A stretch of DNA of 64,000 nt, taken from NCBI GenBank assembly GCA_041394945.1, contig JAWKHH010000002.1, positions 566,501-630,500 of the forward strand, read 5' to 3'. The stretch's first letter is position 1. Each line of letters opens with the position of its first letter. The notes below the pieces were generated by a model, which did no database searches, was not told where the DNA came from, and saw only the letters and a list, made by a program, of their open reading frames with translations. Shown here piece after piece: positions 44,007 to 53,199 of this stretch. A program made the translations under genes and the position numbers. The stretch is from Bryobacteraceae bacterium. GTDB lineage: Bacteria; Acidobacteriota; Terriglobia; Bryobacterales; Bryobacteraceae.

Positions 44007-45446
44007 CTACTTCCGCTGCTCGAGGAACCCGAGCGGGTTGTCGAAGCCGAAGCCGAATAGCCGTGGGTCCTCGCCGATCACCGCCGCCGAAGCGATCGAA
44101 AAAACGTACTTGTAGGTTTCCTCCGGAATCCGTTGCTTGCCCATCGCCAGTAATTTCCAGAAGTTACGCTCTTTTGGATTCGGCGGCATCCTTCGCACCA
44201 TCGGCAGCACGCGATCCTCGCCCCAGTTGTAGCAGGCCATCACCAGGAGGCCGGAGCCCTGCGCCTCGGTCCGGTAGAGATCCTGAATGTAGGCCACGGC
44301 GGCCGGAGTCGCCTTGTCCCAATGATGCCGGTCGTCGGCCGGGTCCGGCCGCGGCAGATCCACCAGCGGACCCAGCTTCAACCCGTACTTCACCGCCGTT
44401 TCCGGAACGAACTGCCAGATTCCCTTCGCAATTCCGCTCCGCGTGGGCGGTCCGCTGATCATCTCCTCGAAGTTACTCTCCTGCAGCGCCACGTAGAAGA
44501 ACTGCGGCGGCAGCCCCTGCGCCAGCAACTCGTTGGCGATGGGCTCCACGTAGCCGTGGTCCTGCGCCCGGCGAACGGCGTTGATCAGCCGGTCTGAGCT
44601 CTTCCACTGCCCGATGAACCGCTCCACCTCGCTCACAAACTCCGGCGGCATCGTCAACTCGGACTCCCCGAAGATCCGCGCCACGCGCAGAATCAGGCGC
44701 CGCTGCGGCGACAGGCTCTTGTCGTAGACCTGCAGCGTCTCGAGGAAGTTGTCGTAGGTGCGCCCCATCGCTTCGCGCCGCGTGCGGTATCCGCGCAGTT
44801 GTTCCTCGCCGTCCGGCGTCCCCGCCGCGCGCACCAGCTTGTGGACGCCGGCGATATCCACGTCGAGCGTCTTCATCGAGTAGAACAGGTCGAGCGCCAG
44901 AGCCTTCTGTTGGCTCACCTGCCGCCGCAGGTACCAGGCGTAGCCGGCCACGACGATGGCGAATATCGCCGCCGCCACGATCACCGCCTGGTATTTCCGG
45001 CTGTCCTTCTTCTTCGCCTGCGCGTAGGCCTGGCGAACCGCCATCGTGTGCTCGCTCGCCGGTCCGCCGCCCTCGCCGAAATAGCGGTCCATCGCTTGGG
45101 CCACCGGGTCCGCCGCCGGCGCCGGCGGCGCTTCCAGGTCGAAGTACACCCAAGGGCCTTCGGACCCCAACTGCACCTTCGTCGGGCCCGTCACCGGCGC
45201 CGCGCTCACTCGTTCGCCGTTCACGTAGATGCCGTTCGCGCTCCCCTTGTCCCGCACGTACCACGTGCCGTACTCGCGCACCACCTCGCAATGCACACGG
45301 CTCACAACGTCGCTCGAAATCCGGAACTCTACGTCTTCCCGGCGCCCGATGCGGAAGGCGCTCTCGAACATCCGGCCCACCCCCGCCGACTCCGTCGATA
45401 CACGAATCCGCCTGATTGCGCCCGTCGCGCCCGTGCGGATACTCAT
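44007..45446 (-). CDS. FHA-TM-lytic transglycosylase fusion
   Basis: A 479-residue protein joining three parts. An N-terminal FHA domain (~28-105) has FRIGRREDVEFRISSDVVSRVHCEVVREYGTW and RDKGSANGIYVNGERV, with the phosphothreonine-binding Arg, Ser and His. One membrane helix (~154-173; VIVAAAIFAIVVAGYAWYL) is followed by a ~120-residue helical linker. A C-terminal SLT domain (~300-450) has FYVALQESNFEEMISGPPTRSGIAKGIWQFVPETA with catalytic Glu323, and ACYNWGEDRVLP. Orientation would put FHA in the cytosol and the wall-cutting domain in the periplasm, implying phospho-signal control of wall lysis. The start MSIRTGATG is chosen over a longer frame starting at 45638 because the extra N-terminus is not conserved-looking. 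Confidence 0.88.
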   Translation of the reverse strand: MSIRTGATGAIRRIRVSTESAGVGRMFESAFRIGRREDVEFRISSDVVSRVHCEVVREYGTWYVRDKGSANGIYVNGERVSAAPVTGPTKVQLGSEGPWVYFDLEAPPAPAADPVAQAMDRYFGEGGGPASEHTMAVRQAYAQAKKKDSRKYQAVIVAAAIFAIVVAGYAWYLRRQVSQQKALALDLFYSMKTLDVDIAGVHKLVRAAGTPDGEEQLRGYRTRREAMGRTYDNFLETLQVYDKSLSPQRRLILRVARIFGESELTMPPEFVSEVERFIGQWKSSDRLINAVRRAQDHGYVEPIANELLAQGLPPQFFYVALQESNFEEMISGPPTRSGIAKGIWQFVPETAVKYGLKLGPLVDLPRPDPADDRHHWDKATPAAVAYIQDLYRTEAQGSGLLVMACYNWGEDRVLPMVRRMPPNPKERNFWKLLAMGKQRIPEETYKYVFSIASAAVIGEDPRLFGFGFDNPLGFLEQRK

Positions 45447-45477
45447 CGATTGGATGATAGCGCGCCGCTCGCCGCGC

Positions 45478-47094
45478 CTACTTTCGCCAGCCCGTGAACT
45501 CGGCCTCCAGCTTCTCCCATCGCGCCGCCATCGCCCGCGTCCGGTCTGGATGCTTCGCCGCCAGATTCGTCGTTTCGCCGCGGTCGCGTTCCAGGTCGTA
45601 TAGCTCCCACTCGCCCACGCCCGCCGATCGGTTCCCATCCACGCGCCCCGCCGATACCGCCTTCCACCTCCCCTCGCGCAGCCCGCGGTTGTCCATATGG
45701 TGGAAGAAAAGATAGTCGCGCCGCACCGCTCCGTCTCGCGCGAAGGCCGGCAATAGGGACCGCCCCGGGTACGCCGGAGCCCCCTCGCCGCCCATCGGCT
45801 TCCCGCCCGCCGCGTCCACGAACGTCGGCAGCACGTCGATCAGATGGCACGGCGTGTGACGGATGACGCCCTTCGCTCCAATCCCGGCCGGCCAATGCGC
45901 GATCGTCGGCGACGAAATGCCGCCCTCGTGAATCCACGACTTGTGCAGCCGGAACGGCGAGTTGGCCGCGCTCGACCATCCCGGTCCCAGACACAGATGG
46001 GACCGCCATGAGCCCGGCGCCGCCGAAGGATCGTGCCCATCGGCCCGGATCAACTGCTCCGCGCTCGCCCCGTTGTCGGAGAAGAACAGAATGAGCGTGT
46101 TGTCGAGAGCGCCCATCGCCCCCAACCGGTCGAGCACCTTCCCGATCTCCACATCCATCCGGTATGCCATTGCCGCGTGGATCGCCATCTTCATCGCCTG
46201 AAACCGGCGCTGCGTTTCGTTCAGCGATTCCCAGGGCACGGCCCGCCCCACCTCGCCTTCTCCGATCCGCCGCGCCAGATCGTCTTGAGCCACGTTCCAA
46301 AACGGCCACGTCTCCGGCTCGAGCTTCGCCGGACGGCAGTTCACCAGCCCCATCCGTCGCGCCCGCCGCCAGCGTTCGTCGCGCACGCGATCCCAGCCCT
46401 TCAGGAACTTGTCCCGGAACCGTTCGATATCTTCGGCGAGCGCCTGCAGCGGGAAATGCGGCGACGTGAACGCCATGTAGAGAAAGAAGGGGTCGCCGGC
46501 ATGTTCGCGCGCGTGCAGGTCCAGCCATCCGCGGGCGCGCGCGCCGATCTCCGAGGTCGCGTAGTAGCCGCTGTCGGGCTTTGGCTGCGGGAGCGGCTGG
46601 TCGTCGAGATGATGCCGGGCGGGAGAGAAGAACCGGTCCTGGTCGCCGAGAAAGTAGGAGTGGTGGAACCCCGCGCCGGCCACGGGCATCGTCGCCGAAA
46701 TGTGCCACTTCCCCGAGTGATAACAGCGGTATCCGAGCGGGCCGAGCTGCTGCGGCAGAAAGCGCACCCACGGCGCCGGCCTCGCGTTGCGATTCTGTTC
46801 CAACCCCGATTGCTGGGAGTAGAATCCCGAGAGCAGTGCCCCGCGCGATGGCATGCAGCGCGCCGTCGAATAGGCTTGCGAAAAACGCAGCCCACCGCGC
46901 GCCAGCCGGTCCAGGTTCGGCGTTTCGAGATCGCCGCCGAAACAGCCAGGGTCGGAGTAGCCGAGGTCGTCGGCGAGAATCATCAGAAGATTCGGTCGCG
47001 TGCGGCGCGATTGCGCAAACCCTGCCGCCATCGGAGCAGCCGAGAGAAACTTCCGGCGCGAAAGACGGGTCTCTATACTTGGGACAGTCGCCAT
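45478..47094 (-). CDS. Tat-exported arylsulfatase (formylglycine-dependent sulfatase)
   Basis: A 538-residue sulfatase. Twin-arginine signal SRRKFLSAAPMAAGF (12-26). Metal site MILADDLGYSDPG (Asp42, Asp43), formylglycine precursor motif CMPSRGALLSG (Cys80-x-Pro-Ser-Arg), KWHISATM, and FFSDNGASAEQ near residue 340. It removes sulfate from sulfated organics or polysaccharides; the substrate is unknown. The activating enzyme (FGE or anSME) is not in the window. Its ATG abuts or overlaps the divergent gene start at 47094. Confidence 0.93.
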   Translation of the reverse strand: MATVPSIETRLSRRKFLSAAPMAAGFAQSRRTRPNLLMILADDLGYSDPGCFGGDLETPNLDRLARGGLRFSQAYSTARCMPSRGALLSGFYSQQSGLEQNRNARPAPWVRFLPQQLGPLGYRCYHSGKWHISATMPVAGAGFHHSYFLGDQDRFFSPARHHLDDQPLPQPKPDSGYYATSEIGARARGWLDLHAREHAGDPFFLYMAFTSPHFPLQALAEDIERFRDKFLKGWDRVRDERWRRARRMGLVNCRPAKLEPETWPFWNVAQDDLARRIGEGEVGRAVPWESLNETQRRFQAMKMAIHAAMAYRMDVEIGKVLDRLGAMGALDNTLILFFSDNGASAEQLIRADGHDPSAAPGSWRSHLCLGPGWSSAANSPFRLHKSWIHEGGISSPTIAHWPAGIGAKGVIRHTPCHLIDVLPTFVDAAGGKPMGGEGAPAYPGRSLLPAFARDGAVRRDYLFFHHMDNRGLREGRWKAVSAGRVDGNRSAGVGEWELYDLERDRGETTNLAAKHPDRTRAMAARWEKLEAEFTGWRK

Positions 47095-48245
47095 TGGGTC
47101 GTATTATTCCAAAGTTCGCGTTCCTGGCCGCCTTCGTCGTGGCGGCTCAACCTCCCGGCCGTGTCGCCGTCGGTGAGGAGGAGATCGCCCTGCTCGACGC
47201 GCCAAAGGGCCGCAAGGACTTCTCCTGCGGCGCCGGGCACTGGGATCCGTCGCTCGGCTTCGACCTCCGCTACCATGCCGGCTGGCAGGCCGAACTACCC
47301 GCGAAGCAGCTTCCCGATCGAAGCGCCCGCTACCGCGTCGTTCTTCGCGTCCGGCCCGTGGGCGGTGAGCCCCTCTACATCACTGATTCGCTCCGATCAC
47401 CCCCGCGTTCGCGCGCCCGCGGGAACAAGGTCGTGCTCTGGGGCGGTTTCGTCGTCGGTCCCGGCAAGTACGACGTGGATTGGCTGCTCCGCGATCCGCA
47501 GAACCGCTACTGCACCGCGCACTGGAGCGTGAGTGTGAAACCCGACGACGACGTGCGCCTGGCCATCGCACCCAACACCGCTGCCGCGCCTTGGAGTTCG
47601 CTGCCGCCGGCCGAGATGACGTCGGGCGGCCTGCGGCATCGCGTGAAGTTGCTGGTGAATCTGTCGAATACCCGTCCCGGCCGCGCCACGCTCGATCGAC
47701 GCGATCTCGCCGCCGTCGCCGCCATGCTCCGCACCGTCGCCCGCGAGCCGCGTTTCGCTGAATTCGATATCGTCGCTTTCAACATGCAGGAGGAACGGGT
47801 GATCTACGAGGCGTCCGGCGCAAAGGGGCTGGACTTCCACGCCCTCGGCGAAGCGCTCGGATCGTTGCGCCTCGGCGTCGTAGACTATAAGAAACTGGCG
47901 GACCGCAACAGCGCAACCCGCTTTCTCACAACCCTTCTCGCCAGGCATCTCGCCCCGCCGCTCGAAGGCTCGCCCGGGCCTGAGTGCGTGATCATCGTCG
48001 GCCCCAAGATCTTCCTCAGCAAGAACGTACCGAAGGAGGCCATGGCGGCGTTCGAGGGTGCGCGCGTGCCGGTATTCTACTTGAACTACGTGCCGCGGAT
48101 TCGCGGCATGCCGTGGCGCGACACCGTGGGCAACGCCGTGCGGGCCTACGGCGGAAATGAGTACCGGATCACGACGCCCAAGGAGTTGGGCGAAGCCTTG
48201 GCGGAGATCCTCGAACGGCTCAATACCGCGCGTGCATCGCGCTAG
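47094..48245 (+). CDS. Secreted VWA-like protein without canonical MIDAS, function unknown
   Basis: A 383-residue protein. A TTG at 47094 gives a plausible signal peptide (GRIIPKFAFLAAFVVAAQ); no in-frame ATG lies nearby, so the start is uncertain. An N-terminal beta-rich domain (~25-180, DFSCGAGHWDP, YRVVLRVRPVGGEPLYI) is followed by a VWA-like alpha/beta region (~200-375; KLLVNLSNTRPGRATLDRRDLAAVAAMLRTVA, IVAFNMQEERVIYE, CVIIVGPKIFLS, RVPVFYLNY). The DxSxS MIDAS is replaced by NLSNT. Acidobacteria have many VWA-like secreted proteins; I cannot place this one. It converges with the histidine kinase. Confidence 0.7.
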   Translation: MGRIIPKFAFLAAFVVAAQPPGRVAVGEEEIALLDAPKGRKDFSCGAGHWDPSLGFDLRYHAGWQAELPAKQLPDRSARYRVVLRVRPVGGEPLYITDSLRSPPRSRARGNKVVLWGGFVVGPGKYDVDWLLRDPQNRYCTAHWSVSVKPDDDVRLAIAPNTAAAPWSSLPPAEMTSGGLRHRVKLLVNLSNTRPGRATLDRRDLAAVAAMLRTVAREPRFAEFDIVAFNMQEERVIYEASGAKGLDFHALGEALGSLRLGVVDYKKLADRNSATRFLTTLLARHLAPPLEGSPGPECVIIVGPKIFLSKNVPKEAMAAFEGARVPVFYLNYVPRIRGMPWRDTVGNAVRAYGGNEYRITTPKELGEALAEILERLNTARASR

Positions 48246-48248
48246 CGC

Positions 48249-49196
48249 TCAGCCGGCCACCGGATCCGGAATCCGCGCCGTGAACGTGGCGCCGCGGCCC
48301 AGTTCGCTCTCCACGGTCAGCGTGCCTCCCATCAGCACGCAGAGCCCTCGGCTTACGGCAAGGCCGAGACCAGTGCCGGAATAGCGGCGTGATCGTGACG
48401 TATCCACCTGGGAGAAAGCTTCGAAGATCCGCTCGTGGTCTTCGGGATGGACCCCGATGCCGGAGTCGCTCACGGTCCATTCCACCCACTCCGCGCCGCC
48501 GGCGCGTTCGCGGCTCACCGAGAGAGCGATCTGGCCCTCGTGGGTGAATTTGCAGGCGTTGCTCAGCAGGTTGGTCAGCACCTGGTGTATCCGAACGCGG
48601 TCCGCGGTGACGCGGCCGACGGTGGCGTCGCAGACCGATACCAGCCGGTTGCCCGATTCCTCCGCCGCGAATCGCAGTTCGTCTTCCAACTCCCTCAGCA
48701 GCATCTCCGGGCGGAACGTGGAGATCACCATAGGCATCCGGCCGGACCCGACTCGCGTGAAGTCGAGCACGTCGTTCACGAGCGCCAGCAGCCGCCGGCC
48801 TGAGCCGCGAATCTTGGCGGCGTCGGCGGCCATGTCGCCGAGCTCCCGGTCCAGCGAGGACTCCTCCATCAGTTCCGCGTAGCCGATAATCGCGGCGAGC
48901 GGCGTCCGCAGTTCGTGGCTTACCGCCGCCAGAAACGCCGCCTTGCTGTCTTCGGCCCGGCGCGCGGTCTCGAGGGCGTCGGCCAGCCGCTCGCGTTGCG
49001 CCATCAACTCGCGATTCGACCGCTCGAGTTGACGGCGCGCCATCTCGAGCGCCTCCAGCCGCTCAACCGCGTGGGCGTTCGACACGGCTACCGTTTCCGC
49101 CTGCCGCCGAAGGCTCTCGTTCTCCAGCCGCAGACGATCCAGGTCCGTGTGCGCCGCCGAACTTTCCGGCTGCTTTGCTCCCGTCGCGGACTGCAT
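48249..49196 (-). CDS. Soluble histidine kinase
   Basis: A 315-residue sensor kinase with no membrane segment. A coiled coil (~18-85; LRLENESLRRQAETVAVSNAHAVERLEALEMARRQLERSNRE) leads to HisKA with AAVSHELRTPLAAIIGY (His94), then the ATPase domain: N-box HQVLTNLLSNACKF, G1 VSDSGIGVHPED, F-box RIFEAFSQVDTS, G2 GTGLGLAVSRGL. There is no receiver domain. The signal is unknown; it is likely sensed by the coiled coil or a partner. It is divergent from the membrane-bound kinase. Confidence 0.93.
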   Translation of the reverse strand: MQSATGAKQPESSAAHTDLDRLRLENESLRRQAETVAVSNAHAVERLEALEMARRQLERSNRELMAQRERLADALETARRAEDSKAAFLAAVSHELRTPLAAIIGYAELMEESSLDRELGDMAADAAKIRGSGRRLLALVNDVLDFTRVGSGRMPMVISTFRPEMLLRELEDELRFAAEESGNRLVSVCDATVGRVTADRVRIHQVLTNLLSNACKFTHEGQIALSVSRERAGGAEWVEWTVSDSGIGVHPEDHERIFEAFSQVDTSRSRRYSGTGLGLAVSRGLCVLMGGTLTVESELGRGATFTARIPDPVAG

Positions 49197-49267
49197 TCAC
49201 CTTCATATCGGTTGGCCGCCGCGCCGTCATAATCCCCGGCGCCGATTCCGCCGATAAGACAGAAAAG

Positions 49268-50629
49268 GTGTTCCGCCCACCCCAGCACCTCCTGCGCGAG
49301 GCCGACCGCGACTTGGCGCGCCGGTGCCGTGGCGCCATCGTCGTCTATCCCGGCTTTCTGCTCATTCTTCACGCCTTTACCGGCATTTCCTCCCGTCATC
49401 CGCGCACGATGATCTCCATGGCGGCGGCCACGCTCGCGCTCAACGCCATCCGCATACTCCTCGCACGCCGCCTGCCCCACCTCGCCGACGACCAGTTCGA
49501 TGGCTGGCGCCGCACGTTCACTCTCGCCGTCGGCACCAATGGCCTGCTCTGGGGGCTCTTCCTTGCCTGGACCGTCCTCTACTATGGCTACTCCGCGCCG
49601 CCGGCCCAGTTCCTGCTCGTGGCCACCGCCGGCGCGTCCGCCGGAAGCATCGCTAGCCACGGAAGCCACAAGTACCTCGTGCTTTTCTACCTCTCCTCCT
49701 TGATTCTGCCGGCCCTTCCCGTCCATGCCGGGCTCATCGGAGGGCAAGCCGGCTGGGGCATGTTCCTGTTGTTCTCGATGTACTTCCTCTACCTGCTCGC
49801 CCAGGCCCGCCAGCACCATTCCGTCTACTGGAAGATGGTCATCGACGATGACCGGCTGCGCACTCACGCCGGCGAACTCGAGCGCGCCCGCGAGCAGGCC
49901 GAAGCCGCCAGCAAGGCCAAGACCGCCTTCATCGGTAACGTCACCCACGAACTTCGCACGCCCCTCAACGCCATCATCGGCTACTCCGAAATGATGATCG
50001 AGGATGCCGCCGGGCTGCCCGCTGGCCCGTCCGCCCATTTCGACGCCGACCTTCGCCGCGTCCTGGCCGCCGCCCGGCACCAGTTGTGCCTCGTAAACGA
50101 TCTTCTCGATTTCGCAAAAATGGAGGCCGGCAAGATCGTCGTCCAGGCGGAGCCCTACGACTTCCTGCGCATGGTTTCCAACGTCGCCGAGACCATCCGG
50201 CCGCTCGCCGCCAAGAACGGCAACTCGTTCCGCGTCGACCTCCCCGACACTTTCGGGCCGGTGGCGGGCGACGAACTCCGCATCAGCCAGAGCCTCTACA
50301 ACCTGCTCAGCAACGCGTGCAAGTTCACCGAGAAGGGCTCTGTCGTCCTGGCCGTGAAGGAAAGCGGGAGCGCCGAGGAACGCTGGATCGAATGCCGCAT
50401 CTCCGATACCGGAATCGGGATGACCGACGAACAGATGCGCGGTCTCTTCCAGCCCTTTTACCAGGCCGATAGCTCGTCGGCGCGGCGGTACCAGGGCACC
50501 GGGCTTGGCCTGGCGCTTACACGCGAACTGTGCGAGCGAATGGGCGGGTCCGTGGAAGTCGACAGCTCGCCCGGCCAGGGCTCCGTCTTCACGATGCGCG
50601 TGCCCGCCGTTCTACGGAACGCGAACTGA
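49268..50629 (+). CDS. Membrane histidine kinase
   Basis: A 453-residue kinase from the GTG at 49268. Upstream in-frame TTG at 49175 overlaps the divergent gene and is less likely. Five to six hydrophobic segments (~25-180; AIVVYPGFLLILHAF, TNGLLWGLFLAWTVLYYGY, FLLVATAGASAGSIA, YLVLFYLSSLILPAL, MFLLFSMYFLYLLA) form a membrane sensor. Then come a short coiled coil and HisKA GNVTHELRTPLNAIIGYSE (phospho-His ~227), an N-box SLYNLLSNACKF, G1 ISDTGIGMTDEQ, F FQPFYQADSS and G2 GTGLGLALTRELC. No cognate regulator is adjacent. The tail overlaps the TIGR03437-like gene by 18 bp. Confidence 0.9.
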   Translation: MFRPPQHLLREADRDLARRCRGAIVVYPGFLLILHAFTGISSRHPRTMISMAAATLALNAIRILLARRLPHLADDQFDGWRRTFTLAVGTNGLLWGLFLAWTVLYYGYSAPPAQFLLVATAGASAGSIASHGSHKYLVLFYLSSLILPALPVHAGLIGGQAGWGMFLLFSMYFLYLLAQARQHHSVYWKMVIDDDRLRTHAGELERAREQAEAASKAKTAFIGNVTHELRTPLNAIIGYSEMMIEDAAGLPAGPSAHFDADLRRVLAAARHQLCLVNDLLDFAKMEAGKIVVQAEPYDFLRMVSNVAETIRPLAAKNGNSFRVDLPDTFGPVAGDELRISQSLYNLLSNACKFTEKGSVVLAVKESGSAEERWIECRISDTGIGMTDEQMRGLFQPFYQADSSSARRYQGTGLGLALTRELCERMGGSVEVDSSPGQGSVFTMRVPAVLRNAN

Positions 50630-53182
50630 GACGATTCCCACCGCCTGCCGATTGGCGCCGTAGCCGATCGCGGTGACGATGTTGGACTTGGTGCTCACCA
50701 CCTGAACCGCCTGTTGCGTCGCCCCGCCGCCGCCCGCCGCTCCGCCCGCTGCCCCGCCGCCCGGCACAGCTCCACCGCCGGGGAATCCGCCGCCCGCACC
50801 GCCGCCACCGGGAGCACCACCGCCACCGGGAGCACCACCGCCGGCGCCGCCCGCGCCGCCCTGCGCCGGCACGACACCCACGAACGCCACGCCCTCCGGA
50901 TTCGGCGCCATCGTCAGCTCGCCGCTGCCGAGCTCGTAGATCAGGTACTGCGATCCGGCGCCGCCCGTGAGCGTGCCGCGCGCCACCACTTTCCGCGTCG
51001 CGGGGAAAATGCCGACCGGCGCGATTGCCGCGAACCCTTCCGGCGTCGACATCATCGTCTGCTTCTCGCTCGCCAGGTCGAAGAATACGAGGCCCTGATC
51101 GCCGGCCACCGTCCCGGTAGCCACCGCCAGAAGACCCGACAACTCCGGAGCCGCCTGCAGCGCCGCGAAGCCGCTCACCCCAGCCGGCAGATCCAGCCGG
51201 AACGCCGATCCGGCCGCGCTGTCGAGCACGAACAGCGTATCGGAGATGTTGCGGTTGCTCGGGTCCGAGTTCGCCGCATAGAGAAAATCGTTCACGTCGC
51301 CGGCGTTGTTGCGCGTGTTCACCGAGCCGGCGCCCGGCAGCGCCACGGCTGACAATTCACGGGTCGCCAGGTCGAGCAGCACCCATCCGGTGGCCGGACA
51401 CGGATTGGCCGCCTCGGCCGACTCGCGGTCTGCCGCGAATAGCGCCACGCGCCGCGAGAGCTCCAGGTTGAACAACTGCAGGTTCTGCGGCCGGCACGTG
51501 GCCGCGAAGTTTCCGGCCGGGAATTCGATGATCGATGGCTCGAGGTCCGCTCCGCGGAACGCCGCCCAGCCATGCGCCGAGCCGTCCGGTTTCCGGCTCA
51601 ACACGAACAGCGTCTGCGTGGTCGCGTCATAGAGTTGAGTGGCGCGGAACCGCGCCGCCGGATTCACCTGCGCCGTTCCGCCGGCCGGCGCGGCGTTGGG
51701 CAGCGCCACGAGCGCCGCCCAGCCTTCCGGCCAATCGCGAGCCGATTGCACCTCGAGCGCCGTGTTCACCACGGCCAGCTTCGTCTTCGACGGTTTGTCG
51801 GGATCGTTCCCGACCACCATCGCCAGCCGCGGCTGCCCGGGGCCCGACTGCCCGACGGCCGCCGGCGCCGAAACCGGATGCGTGAACCCGTCGCCGAGAT
51901 CGATCTCAAAGTCGCCCAGGAACAGGTTCAGGTTCACGCCCAACCCGGCGGCGCCGCCCGCACCGCCGGCGGCGCCGCCGATTTGCGCCTCCGCGACTTC
52001 ATTCGTATCCGGGTTGATCGTGTAAGCTCTCGGCGTGTCGCCCGGCTGAATCGCCGTGATCAATCCGTTGGCGCCGCCGCCGACGTTCGACACTGCGCCC
52101 GGCAGTTCCACCACCGTCTCGCTCTTGCCCGGCTGGAACAGCGCGACCTTGTTCGAAACGCCGCTCGCCGCGTCGCCCGACGCCGGACCAACGAGCGCGG
52201 CCAACACCGAGTGCTCATTCGCCACCGTGACCGGGCTAGCCGCGTTCTGATTGGCCGCGACCAGGCACTGCTCCACGGCCTTGGCCGACCCGCCGCCCAG
52301 ATCGAACAGCCACGACGGGTAGCAGCCGTCATCGCCGCGCGGGCCGTGGGCAATGACGAAGTTCCCGCGAAGATCGGCGGCCCGCAGCACATTCACTCCG
52401 TTGGCGCCCCCCGGCAGCGGCTGGTATTGAACGATCGCTCCCTCGAAGCGGCCTGCTAGCGCGCGGTTGCTGGCCGTGTTGCCCGCCACCACCGTCACGA
52501 TGTCTCCCGGCTTGGCGCTCGACGGCATCTCCACCCGGGCGCTGTATTCGCCCACGGTTGTCTTCGAAAGAGCCGCTTCGACGCTCGCCGGGAATCCACC
52601 CACGAAGGCGCGCACCGGCGCCACGGGTTTGGCGTCGTCGACGGGCGCCTCGCCGGTCTTTGCCGCCGGGTCTGTCGGGCCCAACCCGGTCAGCGAGAGC
52701 AGCAGGGAACTCCCCTCGATCGTGCCGGCCGGGCCGTAGCCGAGGTTGTTCGCAGTCCGGATGCCGGGAAGGCTGTTCACGATCCGCACCGCGGCCGGAC
52801 GGCTGGTGACATCGCCGCGCTTCACAACCACTTGCGCCAGCACGCCCTGTCCGCCGCCGGCCTGGATCTCCCACGGCGCCTGCGCCAGAATGCGCGTCGC
52901 GCTCACGGAAAACAGCGGCGCCGGCCGGTTGTTGATCAGGACCTCCACGGCGGGGTCGGAGAGACTCATCGGCAGCGGAGTCCCCGTTGCCTTCTCCTCC
53001 ACCACCGGACCGAGATTGATTCCGGTGATCAGGATCGGCCCGCCGCGCGTCACCCGGCTCGGAGCCGGTTCCATCGTTGCCGGATTCAACACACCCCGTG
53101 GATTGATGACTGGATTCTGGGCGAAGCCAATGCCGGAGATCGCCGCAGCCACACAGACCCGTAACGACCAACTGGAGCACAT
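50612..53182 (-). CDS. Secreted protein with Solibacter-type TIGR03437-like domain and Gly-rich tail
   Basis: An 856-residue exported protein. The signal peptide WSLRVCVAAAISGIGFAQ supports the ATG at 53182. Near the N-terminus is a domain of the Solibacter C-terminal type: VLINNRPAPLFSVSATRILAQAPWEI, then VNSLPGI, GYGPAGTIEGSS, TGLGPTDPAAKTGEAP and VRAFVGGFPASVEAAL, which recur in dozens of secreted proteins of that group, usually at the C-terminus. Next is a long region of beta-propeller-like repeats without a family name. The last ~80 residues are Gly-rich with internal repeats. Function unknown; extracellular surface role likely. Confidence 0.78.
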   Translation of the reverse strand: MCSSWSLRVCVAAAISGIGFAQNPVINPRGVLNPATMEPAPSRVTRGGPILITGINLGPVVEEKATGTPLPMSLSDPAVEVLINNRPAPLFSVSATRILAQAPWEIQAGGGQGVLAQVVVKRGDVTSRPAAVRIVNSLPGIRTANNLGYGPAGTIEGSSLLLSLTGLGPTDPAAKTGEAPVDDAKPVAPVRAFVGGFPASVEAALSKTTVGEYSARVEMPSSAKPGDIVTVVAGNTASNRALAGRFEGAIVQYQPLPGGANGVNVLRAADLRGNFVIAHGPRGDDGCYPSWLFDLGGGSAKAVEQCLVAANQNAASPVTVANEHSVLAALVGPASGDAASGVSNKVALFQPGKSETVVELPGAVSNVGGGANGLITAIQPGDTPRAYTINPDTNEVAEAQIGGAAGGAGGAAGLGVNLNLFLGDFEIDLGDGFTHPVSAPAAVGQSGPGQPRLAMVVGNDPDKPSKTKLAVVNTALEVQSARDWPEGWAALVALPNAAPAGGTAQVNPAARFRATQLYDATTQTLFVLSRKPDGSAHGWAAFRGADLEPSIIEFPAGNFAATCRPQNLQLFNLELSRRVALFAADRESAEAANPCPATGWVLLDLATRELSAVALPGAGSVNTRNNAGDVNDFLYAANSDPSNRNISDTLFVLDSAAGSAFRLDLPAGVSGFAALQAAPELSGLLAVATGTVAGDQGLVFFDLASEKQTMMSTPEGFAAIAPVGIFPATRKVVARGTLTGGAGSQYLIYELGSGELTMAPNPEGVAFVGVVPAQGGAGGAGGGAPGGGGAPGGGGAGGGFPGGGAVPGGGAAGGAAGGGGATQQAVQVVSTKSNIVTAIGYGANRQAVGIVSVRVP
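50711..50870. repeat. Gly-codon-rich low-complexity region
   Basis: Encodes alternating GGG/AP/GAV tracts (A-P-GGGG units) near the C-terminus of the TIGR03437-like protein. An 18-bp unit, CCGCCACCGGGAGCACCA on the plus strand, occurs twice in succession around 50801-50836, so copy-number variation is expected. Confidence 0.75.
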
Positions 53183-53199
53183 ACCTGTCTTGAACACCG

